From RYN-230 sp963834515 (GTDB lineage Bacteria; Actinomycetota; Actinomycetes; Streptosporangiales; Streptosporangiaceae), in the NCBI GenBank assembly GCA_963834515.1, contig CAWICB010000007.1, positions 1,798,001 to 1,862,000 on the forward strand: DNA of 64,000 nt. Direction: 5' to 3'. Each line of letters starts with the position of its first letter. Position 1 is the first letter of the stretch. Positions 16,591 to 25,123 of this stretch are shown piece by piece. The position numbers were made by a program, and so were the translations under genes. The notes under the pieces are model-generated. The model did not search any database and was not told the origin of the DNA. It saw nothing but the letters and a program-made list of their open reading frames with translations.

Positions 16591-18188
16591 CAGCGCGCCC
16601 CGCTCAGTTCGCGGACGGCCCGCGCCAGCAGGCCGGTCAGCTCGGCCGGCGGGTGAACGCCGAGGACCAGGAGCACCAGCGCACCGGCCAGTACGGGGAC
16701 GACCATCCAGGCGCTCGGCTCGCCCCGCGGCACCGCGGCCACGCCCGCTGCGGCTTCCGGGGCCGCCCGGGCCGACTCCGGCGCAGCCGCGGACGCCATG
16801 CCGTCGGTCCCGGCCGCCGCGGCCAGCGCGGGCGCGGCCGCGGGCACGGCGGGCGGCCGGACGGGCGGCGTCCGTGGGACGAACAGGATCTGGGTGACCG
16901 TCGTGGCCAGGCCGAAGAACGCCACCGTGACGCCGATGATGAGGATGGCGGCGGTCACGGTGCTGGCCGAAGCGAAGCCGCCTTCGACGATCTCGAACTC
17001 GCTGCGGAAGATGCCGAACGGGGGCATCGCGCCCAGCGCGAGGATGGCAAGCAGGAACAGCGGGCCGCTCCACGGCAGCACGTCCAGGCCACCGCGCATC
17101 GCGGCCAGCCGCTTGGTGCCGAACTTGTGCACCAGCACGCCGGCGCCCATGAACGCGTTGCCTTTGGCCGCGGCGTGCGCCAGGACATGCAGCAGCACCC
17201 CGGCCAGGGCGATGGGCGCGCCGAAGCTGACCCCGATGGCCAGGATGCCCATGTGCTCGACGCTGGAGTAGGCCAGCATCCGCTTGATGTCCCGCTGACC
17301 GTACAGGTACAGCGCGGCCAGCAGCAGCGAGGCCACGCCGAACACCATGAGCACATCGCGGGGGAAGCGCGGACCGAGCGCCGCCGCGGACACCTGGTAG
17401 AAGCGGAGGATGGCGTAGAAGCTCACCGCGAGCAGCGACCCGGACAGCAGCGCCGACACCGGCGTGGGCGCCTCGGAATGCGCGTCCGGCAGCCAGGTGT
17501 GCACCGGGAACAGGCCCATCTTGGTGCCATAGCCCAGCACAGCCAGGACAAACGCCAGTTCCACCGGAGTGTGCGGCAGCCGGCCCGCGACATGCACGAG
17601 CGGGCTGAACGCCAGATCGTAGTGCTGCCCCAGCACCTGCGCGCCGGCATAGTAAGCGAAGATCGTCGCCAGCAGCGCGAGCCCGAGGCCGGCCGACGCG
17701 ATCAGCACATACTTCCACGCCGCCTCCGCGGCACCGTCGGTGTCCTCGATCGCCACCAGCAGCGCGGAGATGACCGTGGTGACCTCGATGGCCACCCACA
17801 GCAGGGCCAGGTTCCCCATCAGCGGGGCGGCCAGCATGGCCCAGGCGAAGATATTCAGCCCGGTCGAGAACCGGCGGGAGTACCTGGCGTACCCGGGGCT
17901 GATCCGGCCATGCGCCAGGTAACCCACCGAGTAGATCGCCACCGCCGCGTACAGGAAGCCGGTGGCCAGCAGGAACACGGCCGACAGCGCGTCGGCCCGG
18001 AGCACCCCCGCGTAGCTGATGTCGCGATGGGCGGCGGTGCCCGCTACCGCCACGGTCAGCCCGAGGCAGGTCAGCCCGGTGACCCCGGTGACCAGCCCGC
18101 ACGCCCGCTGCGGCGCCCAGACGCAGCTGACCGTGGCGGCCAGCGGCAGGACCAGGATGAGGATCATGACGGTGAGCATCCGGGTCAC
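16590..18188 (-). CDS. HyfF/NuoN-like proton-channel subunit
   Basis: 532 residues, about 13-14 membrane helices. Conserved channel residues are present: Glu in LLWVAIEVTTVISALLVAIE, Lys in GYGTKMGLFPVHTWLPDAHS, YSSVEHMGILAIG, and Lys in HAAAKGNAFMGAG; MPPFGIFRSEFEI is typical of HyfF. A Pro/Ala-rich cytosolic stretch (about 425-490) precedes the last helix. The start is GTG 18188 in a GTGA overlap with the HyfE-like gene; an ATG three codons in is an alternative. With the HyfB-like protein this gives two antiporter-type modules in the complex, so ion translocation remains plausible even though the redox module looks dead. Confidence 0.87.
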   Translation of the reverse strand: MTRMLTVMILILVLPLAATVSCVWAPQRACGLVTGVTGLTCLGLTVAVAGTAAHRDISYAGVLRADALSAVFLLATGFLYAAVAIYSVGYLAHGRISPGYARYSRRFSTGLNIFAWAMLAAPLMGNLALLWVAIEVTTVISALLVAIEDTDGAAEAAWKYVLIASAGLGLALLATIFAYYAGAQVLGQHYDLAFSPLVHVAGRLPHTPVELAFVLAVLGYGTKMGLFPVHTWLPDAHSEAPTPVSALLSGSLLAVSFYAILRFYQVSAAALGPRFPRDVLMVFGVASLLLAALYLYGQRDIKRMLAYSSVEHMGILAIGVSFGAPIALAGVLLHVLAHAAAKGNAFMGAGVLVHKFGTKRLAAMRGGLDVLPWSGPLFLLAILALGAMPPFGIFRSEFEIVEGGFASASTVTAAILIIGVTVAFFGLATTVTQILFVPRTPPVRPPAVPAAAPALAAAAGTDGMASAAAPESARAAPEAAAGVAAVPRGEPSAWMVVPVLAGALVLLVLGVHPPAELTGLLARAVRELSGAR

Positions 18189-18889
18189 CCGCGCAGACTG
18201 GTCAGCTCGGCGGTGGACAGCGAGTCGACCCGGCCGTGATGGACCCGGATCAGCAGCCCGAACACCAGTGCCACCACCAGCAGGTCGAACAGGAAGACGA
18301 CCTCCAGGATGAGCGGCAGCCCGGCCGCCACCACGAGCGAGGTCAGCGACACCCCGTTCTCCAGGGAGAAGAACCCGATGGCCTGCGACGCGACGTCCCT
18401 GCGCATGATCATCAGCACGAACGAGACCAGCACCACAGCGACCGAGATGGCCAGCGCGGTGCCCGGCAGCACCGGGCTGCGCAGGCCGAGCGCGGCCATG
18501 CTGAACACGCCGAACGCCGCCACGCCGATGGCCAGCAGCACGGTATTGGCCAGGCTCACCGAGCCGCTGCCCGCGATGTCGGTCCAGCCCGGGCCCGCAC
18601 CCTCGGCGCCCAGCCCGCGGAGCAGCCGGCGCAGCACCAGCGGGACGATCACGACCTTCAGCGCGAACGACAGGCCGGCCAGCACGTACAGGTCAGGCAG
18701 GTGCCGGGCCGCGGCCACCACCAGGGCGAGCACCGAGATCAGCGCGGACTGCGCTGCGTACAGCCGGACCTGGTCGCGCAGCAGCGCCTGGCGGAACATG
18801 CCGAACTCCAGCAGCAGCACGCCCACCGCGATCACGTTGGCGCTGCCGGAGAACACGCCCGGTGGAGCGACCGTAGTAGCCACCGCCAT
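18185..18889 (-). CDS. HyfE-like membrane subunit (NuoK-related)
   Basis: 234 residues with about seven hydrophobic helices. The C-terminal half contains QAIGFFSLENGVSLTSLVV, in which the Glu of the NuoK/HyfE channel helix is kept. HyfE proteins link the antiporter-like subunits to the HyfC (NuoH) subunit in hydrogenase-4 type complexes. Its ATG (18889) shares one base with the upstream stop (TGATG) and its stop overlaps the next start by GTGA, so it is tightly coupled in the operon. Confidence 0.83.
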   Translation of the reverse strand: MAVATTVAPPGVFSGSANVIAVGVLLLEFGMFRQALLRDQVRLYAAQSALISVLALVVAAARHLPDLYVLAGLSFALKVVIVPLVLRRLLRGLGAEGAGPGWTDIAGSGSVSLANTVLLAIGVAAFGVFSMAALGLRSPVLPGTALAISVAVVLVSFVLMIMRRDVASQAIGFFSLENGVSLTSLVVAAGLPLILEVVFLFDLLVVALVFGLLIRVHHGRVDSLSTAELTSLRG

Positions 18890-19851
18890 CAGCCACCTCC
18901 CAGGTACAGGGTGAAGACCCCCAGCACGGCGAGCAGGAAGGCCGCGGACGCGAACTCAGTGATCTTGAACAGGCGGAGCTTGGCGAACGTGTTGTCGATC
19001 GTGGCCACCACCACGCCGAGCGCGCACGCCTTGGCCACCAGGGCGACGATGGCCAGCAGCACCGCCCCGGCCTGAGCGGATGCGGCCAGGCCCCAGGGCG
19101 CGACGAACACGTTGAGCAGGATCGTGTAGAGGATCAGCTGCTTCATCGCCGAGCCCCACTTCAGCACGGCGAAGTAGGGCCCGGAATGCTCGAACGGGCG
19201 GGCTTCCTCGATCATCCCGAACTCGTTCGTGCCGGTGTGCGTCTCCACCGGGATCCGGCCGGTCTCGTACAGGATGACCATGAACAGGGCAGCCGCCGCG
19301 AGCAGGTGCGCAGGGCGGATGATCTGGCTGGCTGACGAGCGGACCGTGGCGGCCAGCGCATAGGGCAGGTCGGTGCCGGTGATCAGCGCCACCGTGAACA
19401 CGACGAACAGGATGACCGGCTCGGTGATCGCGCCGAACGTCTTGGCCCGGCTCGCGCCCAGCTGGGCGTACGGGCTGCCGGTCTCAAGCGCCGCCACCGC
19501 GACCAGGAAGCTGGCCAGCGACAGGATGAACCCGCCGCCCAGGATGTCGCCCATGTAGCCGAGCGGCAGCCCGAACGTGGTCAGCACCGGGATCAGCAGC
19601 GGCACGGTCAGGTAGCAGGTCATCGCGCCCAGCGGCGCGGCCAGGAACACCCAGCTCGCACCGTCCGGGGCCAGCGCCTCCTTGCGGAACAGCTTGCCCA
19701 GGTCGTAGTACGGCTGCAGGACCCGCGGCCCGGCCCGGCCCTGCATCCGGGCCTCGACCTTGGCGATGACCCCGGACACGCCGGGCGCGGCGGCAGCAAC
19801 CGTCACCACCTGAAGCGCCTGGACCAGCGGAATGGGCAGTACCAGGCTCAC
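18889..19851 (-). CDS. HyfC/HycD/NuoH-like membrane subunit, first gene of the Ehr-like operon
   Basis: About 320 residues and eight helices. The loop VEARMQGRAGPRVLQPYYDLGKLFRKE is the family signature that contacts the small/large subunits; ETGRIPVETHTGTNEFGMIEEARPFEHSG is the second conserved loop. I prefer GTG 19851 as start because GAGAGGAG stands eight bases upstream; an in-frame ATG at 19881 lacks such a site. This is the membrane anchor and proton-path entrance of the complex. The 171-base gap upstream (19852-20022) separates it from the 2TM gene and shows no clear promoter or DevR-like box, so both may be co-transcribed. Confidence 0.87.
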   Translation of the reverse strand: MSLVLPIPLVQALQVVTVAAAAPGVSGVIAKVEARMQGRAGPRVLQPYYDLGKLFRKEALAPDGASWVFLAAPLGAMTCYLTVPLLIPVLTTFGLPLGYMGDILGGGFILSLASFLVAVAALETGSPYAQLGASRAKTFGAITEPVILFVVFTVALITGTDLPYALAATVRSSASQIIRPAHLLAAAALFMVILYETGRIPVETHTGTNEFGMIEEARPFEHSGPYFAVLKWGSAMKQLILYTILLNVFVAPWGLAASAQAGAVLLAIVALVAKACALGVVVATIDNTFAKLRLFKITEFASAAFLLAVLGVFTLYLGGG

Positions 19852-20022
19852 CAGGACGGCTCCTCTCCCATGCGCCCGCATCGCGGGGCTACGTGGTAGA
19901 GGCCATCAGCAGACTGTGCCTGCGCTTATGGGGCGAGCCTCATCGCCGGGCTCCCATTGTGGCGGACACCCCGCCGGTTCTGCAAACCGCCGCATCGCCG
20001 GCCCGGACCCGCCCGGTAGAGA

Positions 20023-20406
20023 TCAGTGTGACGACCGCGACTGGCGCTCGATCTCCCGCTGGATCTTGCTCTCCGGGATCGGCTTCCGCAGGTACACATT
20101 CAGGCCGAAGGCGGCGGTGAGGAACGCCCACGCGATGGCCGGGTAGATGATCCAGATGTTCCACACGTCGTGGATGCCGGAACTCTGGCTGAATCCCTGG
20201 GTGGGCCAGCCGCCCGCGTTGTGGTACTCCGTCGTGGCCCAGATCACGGTGAGCAGAATCATGCCGAGCGTGGATGTCGCGGTGCCGATCCAGTAACGGC
20301 GCCTGCGCTCGATCTGCTTGATCGCCTGTTCCCGGGCCAGCCGCCCGGTATCCGCCGGGGTATCCGGGGCGGTGTGCGCGCTCCGGTCGTCGATGATCTT
20401 CGACAT
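20023..20406 (-). CDS. 2TM-domain membrane protein
   Basis: 127 residues: a basic N-terminus with KQIERRRRYW, a first helix (WIGTATSTLGMILLTVIWATT), an extracytoplasmic loop rich in Gly/Ser/His, a second helix (IWIIYPAIAWAFLTAAFGLN) and a charged tail ending in Arg/Ser. This is the small '2TM domain' architecture of unknown function common in actinobacteria. It lies directly downstream of the DevR-like boxes at 20490-20547, divergent from the hydrogenase operon, and upstream of the Ehr-like operon on the same strand, so it may lead that transcript. Confidence 0.75.
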   Translation of the reverse strand: MSKIIDDRSAHTAPDTPADTGRLAREQAIKQIERRRRYWIGTATSTLGMILLTVIWATTEYHNAGGWPTQGFSQSSGIHDVWNIWIIYPAIAWAFLTAAFGLNVYLRKPIPESKIQREIERQSRSSH

Positions 20407-20489
20407 CTCGGCCCCTCCTTCACGCTGGGAGCCGGGGGGCGCGTGTGCCCCCTCAATTCCGCACTACTTCCGGTAGCACCGGCCCGCCA

Positions 20490-20547
20490 GGGCCCTCGGC
20501 CGGCTGCGATGGGGCCGAAGGTCCCCCGGCTGCGGCCCGTCGGTCCT
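20490..20547. promoter_or_regulatory. array of DevR (DosR)-like boxes between 2TM and hydrogenase genes
   Basis: GGGCCGAAGGTCCC at 20512-20525 and GGCCCGTCGGTCCT at 20534-20547, exactly 22 bp apart; a weak third element (GGGCCCTCGGCCGG) sits 22 bp to the other side at 20490. The first resembles the mycobacterial DosR box when read on the other strand (GGGACCTTCGGCCC). They lie about 80-110 bases from both divergent starts (2TM at 20406 and hyhB at 20625). Pattern recognised by eye. Confidence 0.6.
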
Positions 20548-20624
20548 ACCGCAACGTCCCGGGAGCTGATTAGCTGGGCATTCACCGTCGTGAGACCGCC
20601 GTTGCCGCTGCGGAGGGATCAGTC

Positions 20625-21770
20625 ATGACAGGACCGGGGGGACCCGGGCCGGCCGTGTTCGGCCGGGCTGGCCTTGATCAGCTGGTGGAGCTGCTGATCA
20701 CTGAGGGTTACCGGGTCATCGGGCCGACCGTGCGGGACAGCGCGATCGTGCTGGCGGAACTGGACTCCGCGGCCCGGCTGCCCGCTGGCTGGGGCGTGGA
20801 TACCGGCCCTGGCTACTACCGGCTGCGGCGCCGTGACGACGCCGCGGTGTTCGCGCATTCGGCCGGACCCGGGTCCTGGAAGCAGTTCCTGCATCCGCCG
20901 CGGCGGCCGTTGTGGTCGGCCGGCCCGGACGGCGACTTCCGCCCCGCGGCGGAGGCGCCGCCGCGGTACGCATTCCTCGGCGTACGCGGCTGTGACCTGG
21001 CCGCCATTGGCATCCTGGGCCGAGTGCTCGGCGGCGGCGCGTACCGGGATGATGTCTTCACCCGGGCCCGGCAGGGCGTGTTCGTCGTGGCGGTGAACTG
21101 CACCGAGCCCGGCGGGGTGTGCTTCTGCGCGTCGATGGGGACCGGCCCGGCCGCTGGGCCGGGATACGATCTCGCGCTGACCGAGCGGATCGACGGTTCC
21201 GGGCACTGGTTCCTGGCCGAGGCGGGCAGCCCGGACGGAGCCCGCGTCCTGGCCGGGGTGCCGCACCGCGGCGCGTCTGCCGCCGAAGCGGAGTCCGCCC
21301 AGGCTGAGGTGAGCGCGGCGACCCACCGGATGGGCCGGGAAATGCCGCCGGGCGACCTGCCCGCGCTGATCCGCGAATCCCGCGAGTCACCGCACTGGGC
21401 GGAAGTCGCCAGCCGCTGCCTGACCTGCGCCAACTGCACAATGGTGTGCCCGACGTGTTTCTGCACCACGACCGAGGATGTCAGCGATCTGACCGGGGAC
21501 CATGCGGAGCGCTGGCAGCGCTGGGCGTCCTGCTTCGAGCTGGATTTCTCCTATATCCATGGCGGGAACGTCCGGCAATCGGGAGCCAGCCGGTACCGGC
21601 AGTGGTTCAGTCACAAGCTGGGCACCTGGCACGACCAGTTCGGCGGCTCCGGCTGCATTGGCTGCGGCCGGTGCATCGCCTGGTGCCCGGTCGGCATCGA
21701 CATCACCGCCGAAGCCGGCCGCCTGGCGGGCCTGGCCGCGGCAACCGGCAGCGGGAGGGAGGATGACTGA
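20625..21770 (+). CDS. hyhB: group 3b-type hydrogenase/sulfhydrogenase iron-sulfur beta subunit
   Basis: 381 residues. The N-terminal two-thirds is the HydB/AsrA-like fold with GVRGCDLAAIGILGR and VNCTEPGGVCFCASMGTGP. The C-terminus has two [4Fe-4S] motifs: CLTCANCTMVCPTCFC and CIGCGRCIAWCPVGIDIT. It passes electrons between the FAD/NAD subunit and the hydrogenase small subunit. Anaerobic sulfite reductase A is related, but the large/small hydrogenase genes downstream settle the role. ATG 20625 has GAGG upstream. It is the first gene of the plus-strand hydrogenase operon under the DevR-like boxes; the mycobacterial group 3b hydrogenase (Hyd3 of M. smegmatis) is also known to be DosR-dependent. 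Confidence 0.9.
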   Translation: MTGPGGPGPAVFGRAGLDQLVELLITEGYRVIGPTVRDSAIVLAELDSAARLPAGWGVDTGPGYYRLRRRDDAAVFAHSAGPGSWKQFLHPPRRPLWSAGPDGDFRPAAEAPPRYAFLGVRGCDLAAIGILGRVLGGGAYRDDVFTRARQGVFVVAVNCTEPGGVCFCASMGTGPAAGPGYDLALTERIDGSGHWFLAEAGSPDGARVLAGVPHRGASAAEAESAQAEVSAATHRMGREMPPGDLPALIRESRESPHWAEVASRCLTCANCTMVCPTCFCTTTEDVSDLTGDHAERWQRWASCFELDFSYIHGGNVRQSGASRYRQWFSHKLGTWHDQFGGSGCIGCGRCIAWCPVGIDITAEAGRLAGLAAATGSGREDD

Positions 21771-22233
21771 GCACGGCACAGACCCGGCCTGGTCCGGGAT
21801 CTTCGCGGGCCTGTCCCCCGATGAGCTGGTACTCGTGTCCGCCGCTGCGCGGCCGGTGCGGTTCGGGGCGGGGCAGCGGTTGTTCAGCGAGGGTGCCCCG
21901 GCCCGCGGGTGCTGGCTGATCCACGACGGGTGCGTGGCCCTGGATGTGATGATTCCCGGGCGCGGCCAGGTGGTGGTGCAGACCCTCGGCCACGGCGATG
22001 TACTGGGCTGGTCCTGGCTGCTCCCGCCGTACCAGTGGCATTTTGGGGCGGTCGCGGTGCGCCCCACCACCGCCACCGAGCTGGACACCGATCGGCTGCG
22101 CGCGCTGGCCGGGCAGAACCCCCAGTTCGGCTACGCGCTGACGCTCAGCTTGTTCCAGGCGTGTGCGCAGCGGCTGCAGGCGACCCGGGCCCGGCTGCTC
22201 GACCTGTACCGGAGCCCGCTTGACCAGCCCTGA
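21763..22233 (+). CDS. stand-alone cyclic-nucleotide-binding domain protein
   Basis: 156 residues, starting at ATG 21763 with GGGAGGGAGG immediately upstream and overlapping the end of hyhB by 8 bases. The fold is a cNMP-binding beta-roll: FSEGAPARGCWLIHDGCVALD and LGHGDVLGWSWLLPP. The usual phosphate-cassette R-S/T-A is replaced by HFGAVAVRP, so ligand binding is uncertain. There is no DNA-binding HTH after the C-helix. Such single-domain proteins are found inside hydrogenase gene clusters; I infer an accessory or regulatory role on the enzyme, not transcription. Confidence 0.8.
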   Translation: MTEHGTDPAWSGIFAGLSPDELVLVSAAARPVRFGAGQRLFSEGAPARGCWLIHDGCVALDVMIPGRGQVVVQTLGHGDVLGWSWLLPPYQWHFGAVAVRPTTATELDTDRLRALAGQNPQFGYALTLSLFQACAQRLQATRARLLDLYRSPLDQP

Positions 22234-23074
22234 GAGTGCCGCGCTGGTCGTCCAGCCGATGCTGCCGGTGCCCTACCGGGTGGCTGACCGGACGGTCGAG
22301 ACCCACGACTCCGTCACGCTGCGGCTGGCGCCCACCCGCGAGCGGCTGACCCCGTTCCAGCCCGGTCAGTTCACCATGCTGGCCGTGCCGGGCGTCGGCG
22401 AGATCGCCATCTCGGTCAGCGGTGACCCGGGCCATCAGGACGGGACCCTGTCGCAGACCATCCGCGCGGTCGGCGCGGTGAGCAGGGCGCTGCACGATGC
22501 GCCGGTGGGCTCTCCGGTCGGTGTCCGCGGGCCGTTCGGCACGAGCTGGGACCTGGTCTCCGCGGCCGGGCGCGACCTGGTGATCGTGGCTGGCGGGGTG
22601 GGTCTCGCCCCGCTGCGGTCGGTCGTGCTGGGCGCGCTGGCCAGGCGCGGCGCTTACCGCCGGATCGGCCTGATTGCTGGCGCCCGGACGCCAGCCGAGT
22701 TCCTGTTCCGCGGCGACCTGGCGGCCTGGTCGGCGCGGTCCGATGTTGACGTCGAGCTGACCATCGACCAGCCCGCGGCGGGCTGGGACGGCCAGGTCGG
22801 CTTCGTGACCGAGCCGCTGGCCCGGCTCCCGGTAGACCCGGCCCGGACCACTGTCTACCTGTGCGGCCCAGAACCCATGATCCGGTTCTCGGCCCAGGTG
22901 CTGCTCCGCAAGGGGATCCCGGCCGCGAGCATCCAGCTTTCGCTGGAACGCTCCATGAAGTGCGGGATCGGCCTGTGCGGCCACTGCCAACTGGGGCCGC
23001 TCCTGGTCTGCCGGGATGGGCCGGTGGTCAGCTACGCGCTGGCCGGGCCGTTGCTGACCATCGGGGAACTCTGA
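22220..23074 (+). CDS. hyhG: hydrogenase gamma subunit, FAD/NAD(P)-binding oxidoreductase
   Basis: About 284 residues from TTG 22220 (GGAG just upstream, 14-base overlap with the previous gene); a later ATG is possible. FAD domain with FQPGQFTMLAV, NAD(P) domain with VIVAGGVGLAPLRSVV and YLCGPEPMI, and a C-terminal [2Fe-2S] site MKCGIGLCGHC plus LVC. This is the diaphorase-like subunit that connects the [NiFe] hydrogenase to NAD(P)H in group 3b enzymes and resembles dihydroorotate dehydrogenase electron-transfer subunits. Its stop shares a base with the next start (TGATG). Confidence 0.88.
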   Translation: MTSPESAALVVQPMLPVPYRVADRTVETHDSVTLRLAPTRERLTPFQPGQFTMLAVPGVGEIAISVSGDPGHQDGTLSQTIRAVGAVSRALHDAPVGSPVGVRGPFGTSWDLVSAAGRDLVIVAGGVGLAPLRSVVLGALARRGAYRRIGLIAGARTPAEFLFRGDLAAWSARSDVDVELTIDQPAAGWDGQVGFVTEPLARLPVDPARTTVYLCGPEPMIRFSAQVLLRKGIPAASIQLSLERSMKCGIGLCGHCQLGPLLVCRDGPVVSYALAGPLLTIGEL

Positions 23075-23847
23075 TGACCAAGCCCACGCTCGCCGTCTGG
23101 AAGCTCGCCTCATGCGACGGCTGCCAGCTGACCCTGCTGGACTGCGAAGACGAGCTGCTCGCGCTGGCCGGATCGGTCAGCATCGCCCACTTCCTGGAGG
23201 CGTCGTCGGCGGTGCGGCCTGGACCGTACGACATCTCCCTGGTCGAAGGATCGGTGAGCACGGCCCGCGACGCGCAGCGGATAGCGGAGATACGCAAGCA
23301 GTCCCGCGTGCTGGTGACCATCGGGGCGTGCGCCACGGCCGGCGGGATCCAGGCGCTGCGCAACTTTGGTGACGTGGCCGAGTTCGCGGCCACGGTGTAC
23401 GCCCGGCCGGAGTACATCGACACGCTGGCCACCTCGACGCCGGTGGCGGCCCATGTGCGGGTGGACTTCGAGCTGCGCGGCTGCCCGATCGACCGGCGGC
23501 AGCTGCTCGAAGTGATCAGCGCTCTGCTGGCCGGGCGCAAGCCCGGCATTCCCGATGCCAGCGTGTGCACCGAATGCAAGCGCCGCGGCCTGACCTGCGT
23601 GATGGTGGCGGACGGGACGCCGTGTCTGGGGCCGGTCACGCACGCCGGCTGCGGTGCGCTGTGCCCGGCGCAGTCGCGCGGCTGCTACGGCTGCTTCGGG
23701 CCCACCTCCGACGCTAACGTGCCCGCGCTGGCCCGGCAGCTCCAGCTGTGCGGGATGGATGACGCAGCCATCGGCCGGGTGTTCGCCACGTTCAACGCGG
23801 CTGCCCCGGCGTTCCTGGAAAGGCACCGTGGTGAGCCACCGCAGTAG
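23074..23847 (+). CDS. hyhS: [NiFe] hydrogenase small (delta) subunit, group 3b type
   Basis: 257 residues. All proximal-cluster ligands are present: CDGCQLTLLDC at the N-terminus, GACATAGGIQ and RGCPIDR. C-terminal cysteines (CTECKRRGLTC, PCLGP, GCGALC, GCYGCFGP) match the extra [4Fe-4S] clusters of soluble group 3 enzymes. No signal peptide, so cytoplasmic. It contrasts sharply with the ligand-less small-subunit homologue at 14279-15079. Confidence 0.92.
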   Translation: MTKPTLAVWKLASCDGCQLTLLDCEDELLALAGSVSIAHFLEASSAVRPGPYDISLVEGSVSTARDAQRIAEIRKQSRVLVTIGACATAGGIQALRNFGDVAEFAATVYARPEYIDTLATSTPVAAHVRVDFELRGCPIDRRQLLEVISALLAGRKPGIPDASVCTECKRRGLTCVMVADGTPCLGPVTHAGCGALCPAQSRGCYGCFGPTSDANVPALARQLQLCGMDDAAIGRVFATFNAAAPAFLERHRGEPPQ

Positions 23848-25123
23848 GGAACTGACGGTCAGCGGCCTGTCCCGGGTCGAAGGCGACGGTGCGCTCCGGA
23901 TCACGGTCCGCGGCGGCCAGGTGGACCGGGCGGAGCTGAACATCTATGAGCCGCCGCGGTTCTTCGAGGCGTTCCTGCGCGGCCGCGGCTACACCGAACC
24001 GCCGGACATCACGGCCCGGATCTGCGGGATCTGCCCGGTGGCCTACCAAACCAGCGCCTGCAACGCGATCGAGCAGGCCTGCGATGCGGTGCTCGACCAG
24101 CCGCTCGCTGACCTGCGCCGGCTGCTGTACTGCGGGGAATGGATCTCCAGTCACACGCTGCACACCTACTTCCTGCACGCGCCCGACTTCCTCGGCTACC
24201 CGGACGCGATCACGCTCGCCCAGGACCACCGTGACGTCGTCGAGCGTGGCCTGGAGCTGAAGAAAGCCGGCAACGCGATCCTGGAGTTCCTGGGCGGCCG
24301 CGCGATCCACCCGGTCAACGTCCGGGTCGGCGGGTTCTACCGGGTGCCGGCGCCCAGTGAGCTGGGCCCGCTCGCCGAGCAGCTACGCCGCGCCCTGGAC
24401 CTGGCCCTGGGCACGGTCCAGTGGGCCGCCTCGTTCGACTTCCCCGATCTCGAACTCCGCCATGACCTGCTGTCCGCCCAGGACCCCGGCCGCTACCCGC
24501 TCGAATCGGGCACCCTGTGCTCGGCGAGCGGCCTGTCCTTCCCGGCCGCCGGCTTCCCCGATCATGTGACCGAGCAGCAGGTTCCGCATTCCACCGCGCT
24601 GCACGCCACGCTGGACGGTCACCGGTACCTGGCCGGCCCGCTGGCCCGGTACTCGCTCAACTCCAGGTACCTCTCCCCCGCCGCGCGCCAGGCGGCCGCC
24701 GCGGCCGGGCTCGGCGCGGAGTGCCGCAACCCGTTCCGCAGCGTGCTGGTCCGCGCGGTCGAGGTGGTCTACGCGGTCGAGGAGGCGCTGCACATCATCG
24801 GCGGTTACCAGCAGCCCAGCCGGCCAGCGGTCGAGGTGATACCGCGGGCGGCGACCGGGCACGGGGTCAGCGAGGCGCCCCGTGGGGTGCTCTATCACCG
24901 GTACGCGATCAGCGCGGACGGGCTGATCCGCTCGGCCACGATCATCCCGCCGACGTCGCAGAACCAGGCCGCGATCGAAGACGACCTGCGCCGGGTGGCC
25001 GCGGCCAACCTGCACCTGGACGACGCTGGCCTGACCAGGCTGTGCGAGCGGGTGATCCGCAACTACGACCCCTGTATCTCCTGCGCGGCGCACTTTCTCA
25101 CGCTGACCGTGCACCGCGCATGA
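23831..25123 (+). CDS. hyhL: [NiFe] hydrogenase large (alpha) subunit, group 3b type
   Basis: About 430 residues. Both NiFe-binding motifs are intact: RICGICPVA (Cys 65 and 68) near the N-terminus and DPCISCAAH (Cys 415 and 418) near the end; RVEGDG precedes the first. Nine residues follow the final His, the expected C-terminal peptide removed by a maturation protease, which is the next gene. Two adjacent GTG codons (23828, 23831) can start it; GGAAAGG favours the second. It overlaps hyhS by 17 bases. The enzyme should couple H2 with NAD(P)H in the cytoplasm, either recycling H2 or discharging reductant under hypoxia. Confidence 0.94.
   Translation: MSHRSRELTVSGLSRVEGDGALRITVRGGQVDRAELNIYEPPRFFEAFLRGRGYTEPPDITARICGICPVAYQTSACNAIEQACDAVLDQPLADLRRLLYCGEWISSHTLHTYFLHAPDFLGYPDAITLAQDHRDVVERGLELKKAGNAILEFLGGRAIHPVNVRVGGFYRVPAPSELGPLAEQLRRALDLALGTVQWAASFDFPDLELRHDLLSAQDPGRYPLESGTLCSASGLSFPAAGFPDHVTEQQVPHSTALHATLDGHRYLAGPLARYSLNSRYLSPAARQAAAAAGLGAECRNPFRSVLVRAVEVVYAVEEALHIIGGYQQPSRPAVEVIPRAATGHGVSEAPRGVLYHRYAISADGLIRSATIIPPTSQNQAAIEDDLRRVAAANLHLDDAGLTRLCERVIRNYDPCISCAAHFLTLTVHRA

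Noticed and set aside
16591..18102. N-terminal 500 codons of the long minus-strand frame ending at 15097
   Set aside because: It lies wholly inside the HyfF-like gene in another frame and is Gly/Arg-rich; the real large subunit starts at ATG 16590.
20625..21770. Reading the HydB-like protein as anaerobic sulfite reductase subunit A
   Set aside because: The families are related, but the gene is first in an operon with complete hydrogenase large and small subunits and maturation protease.
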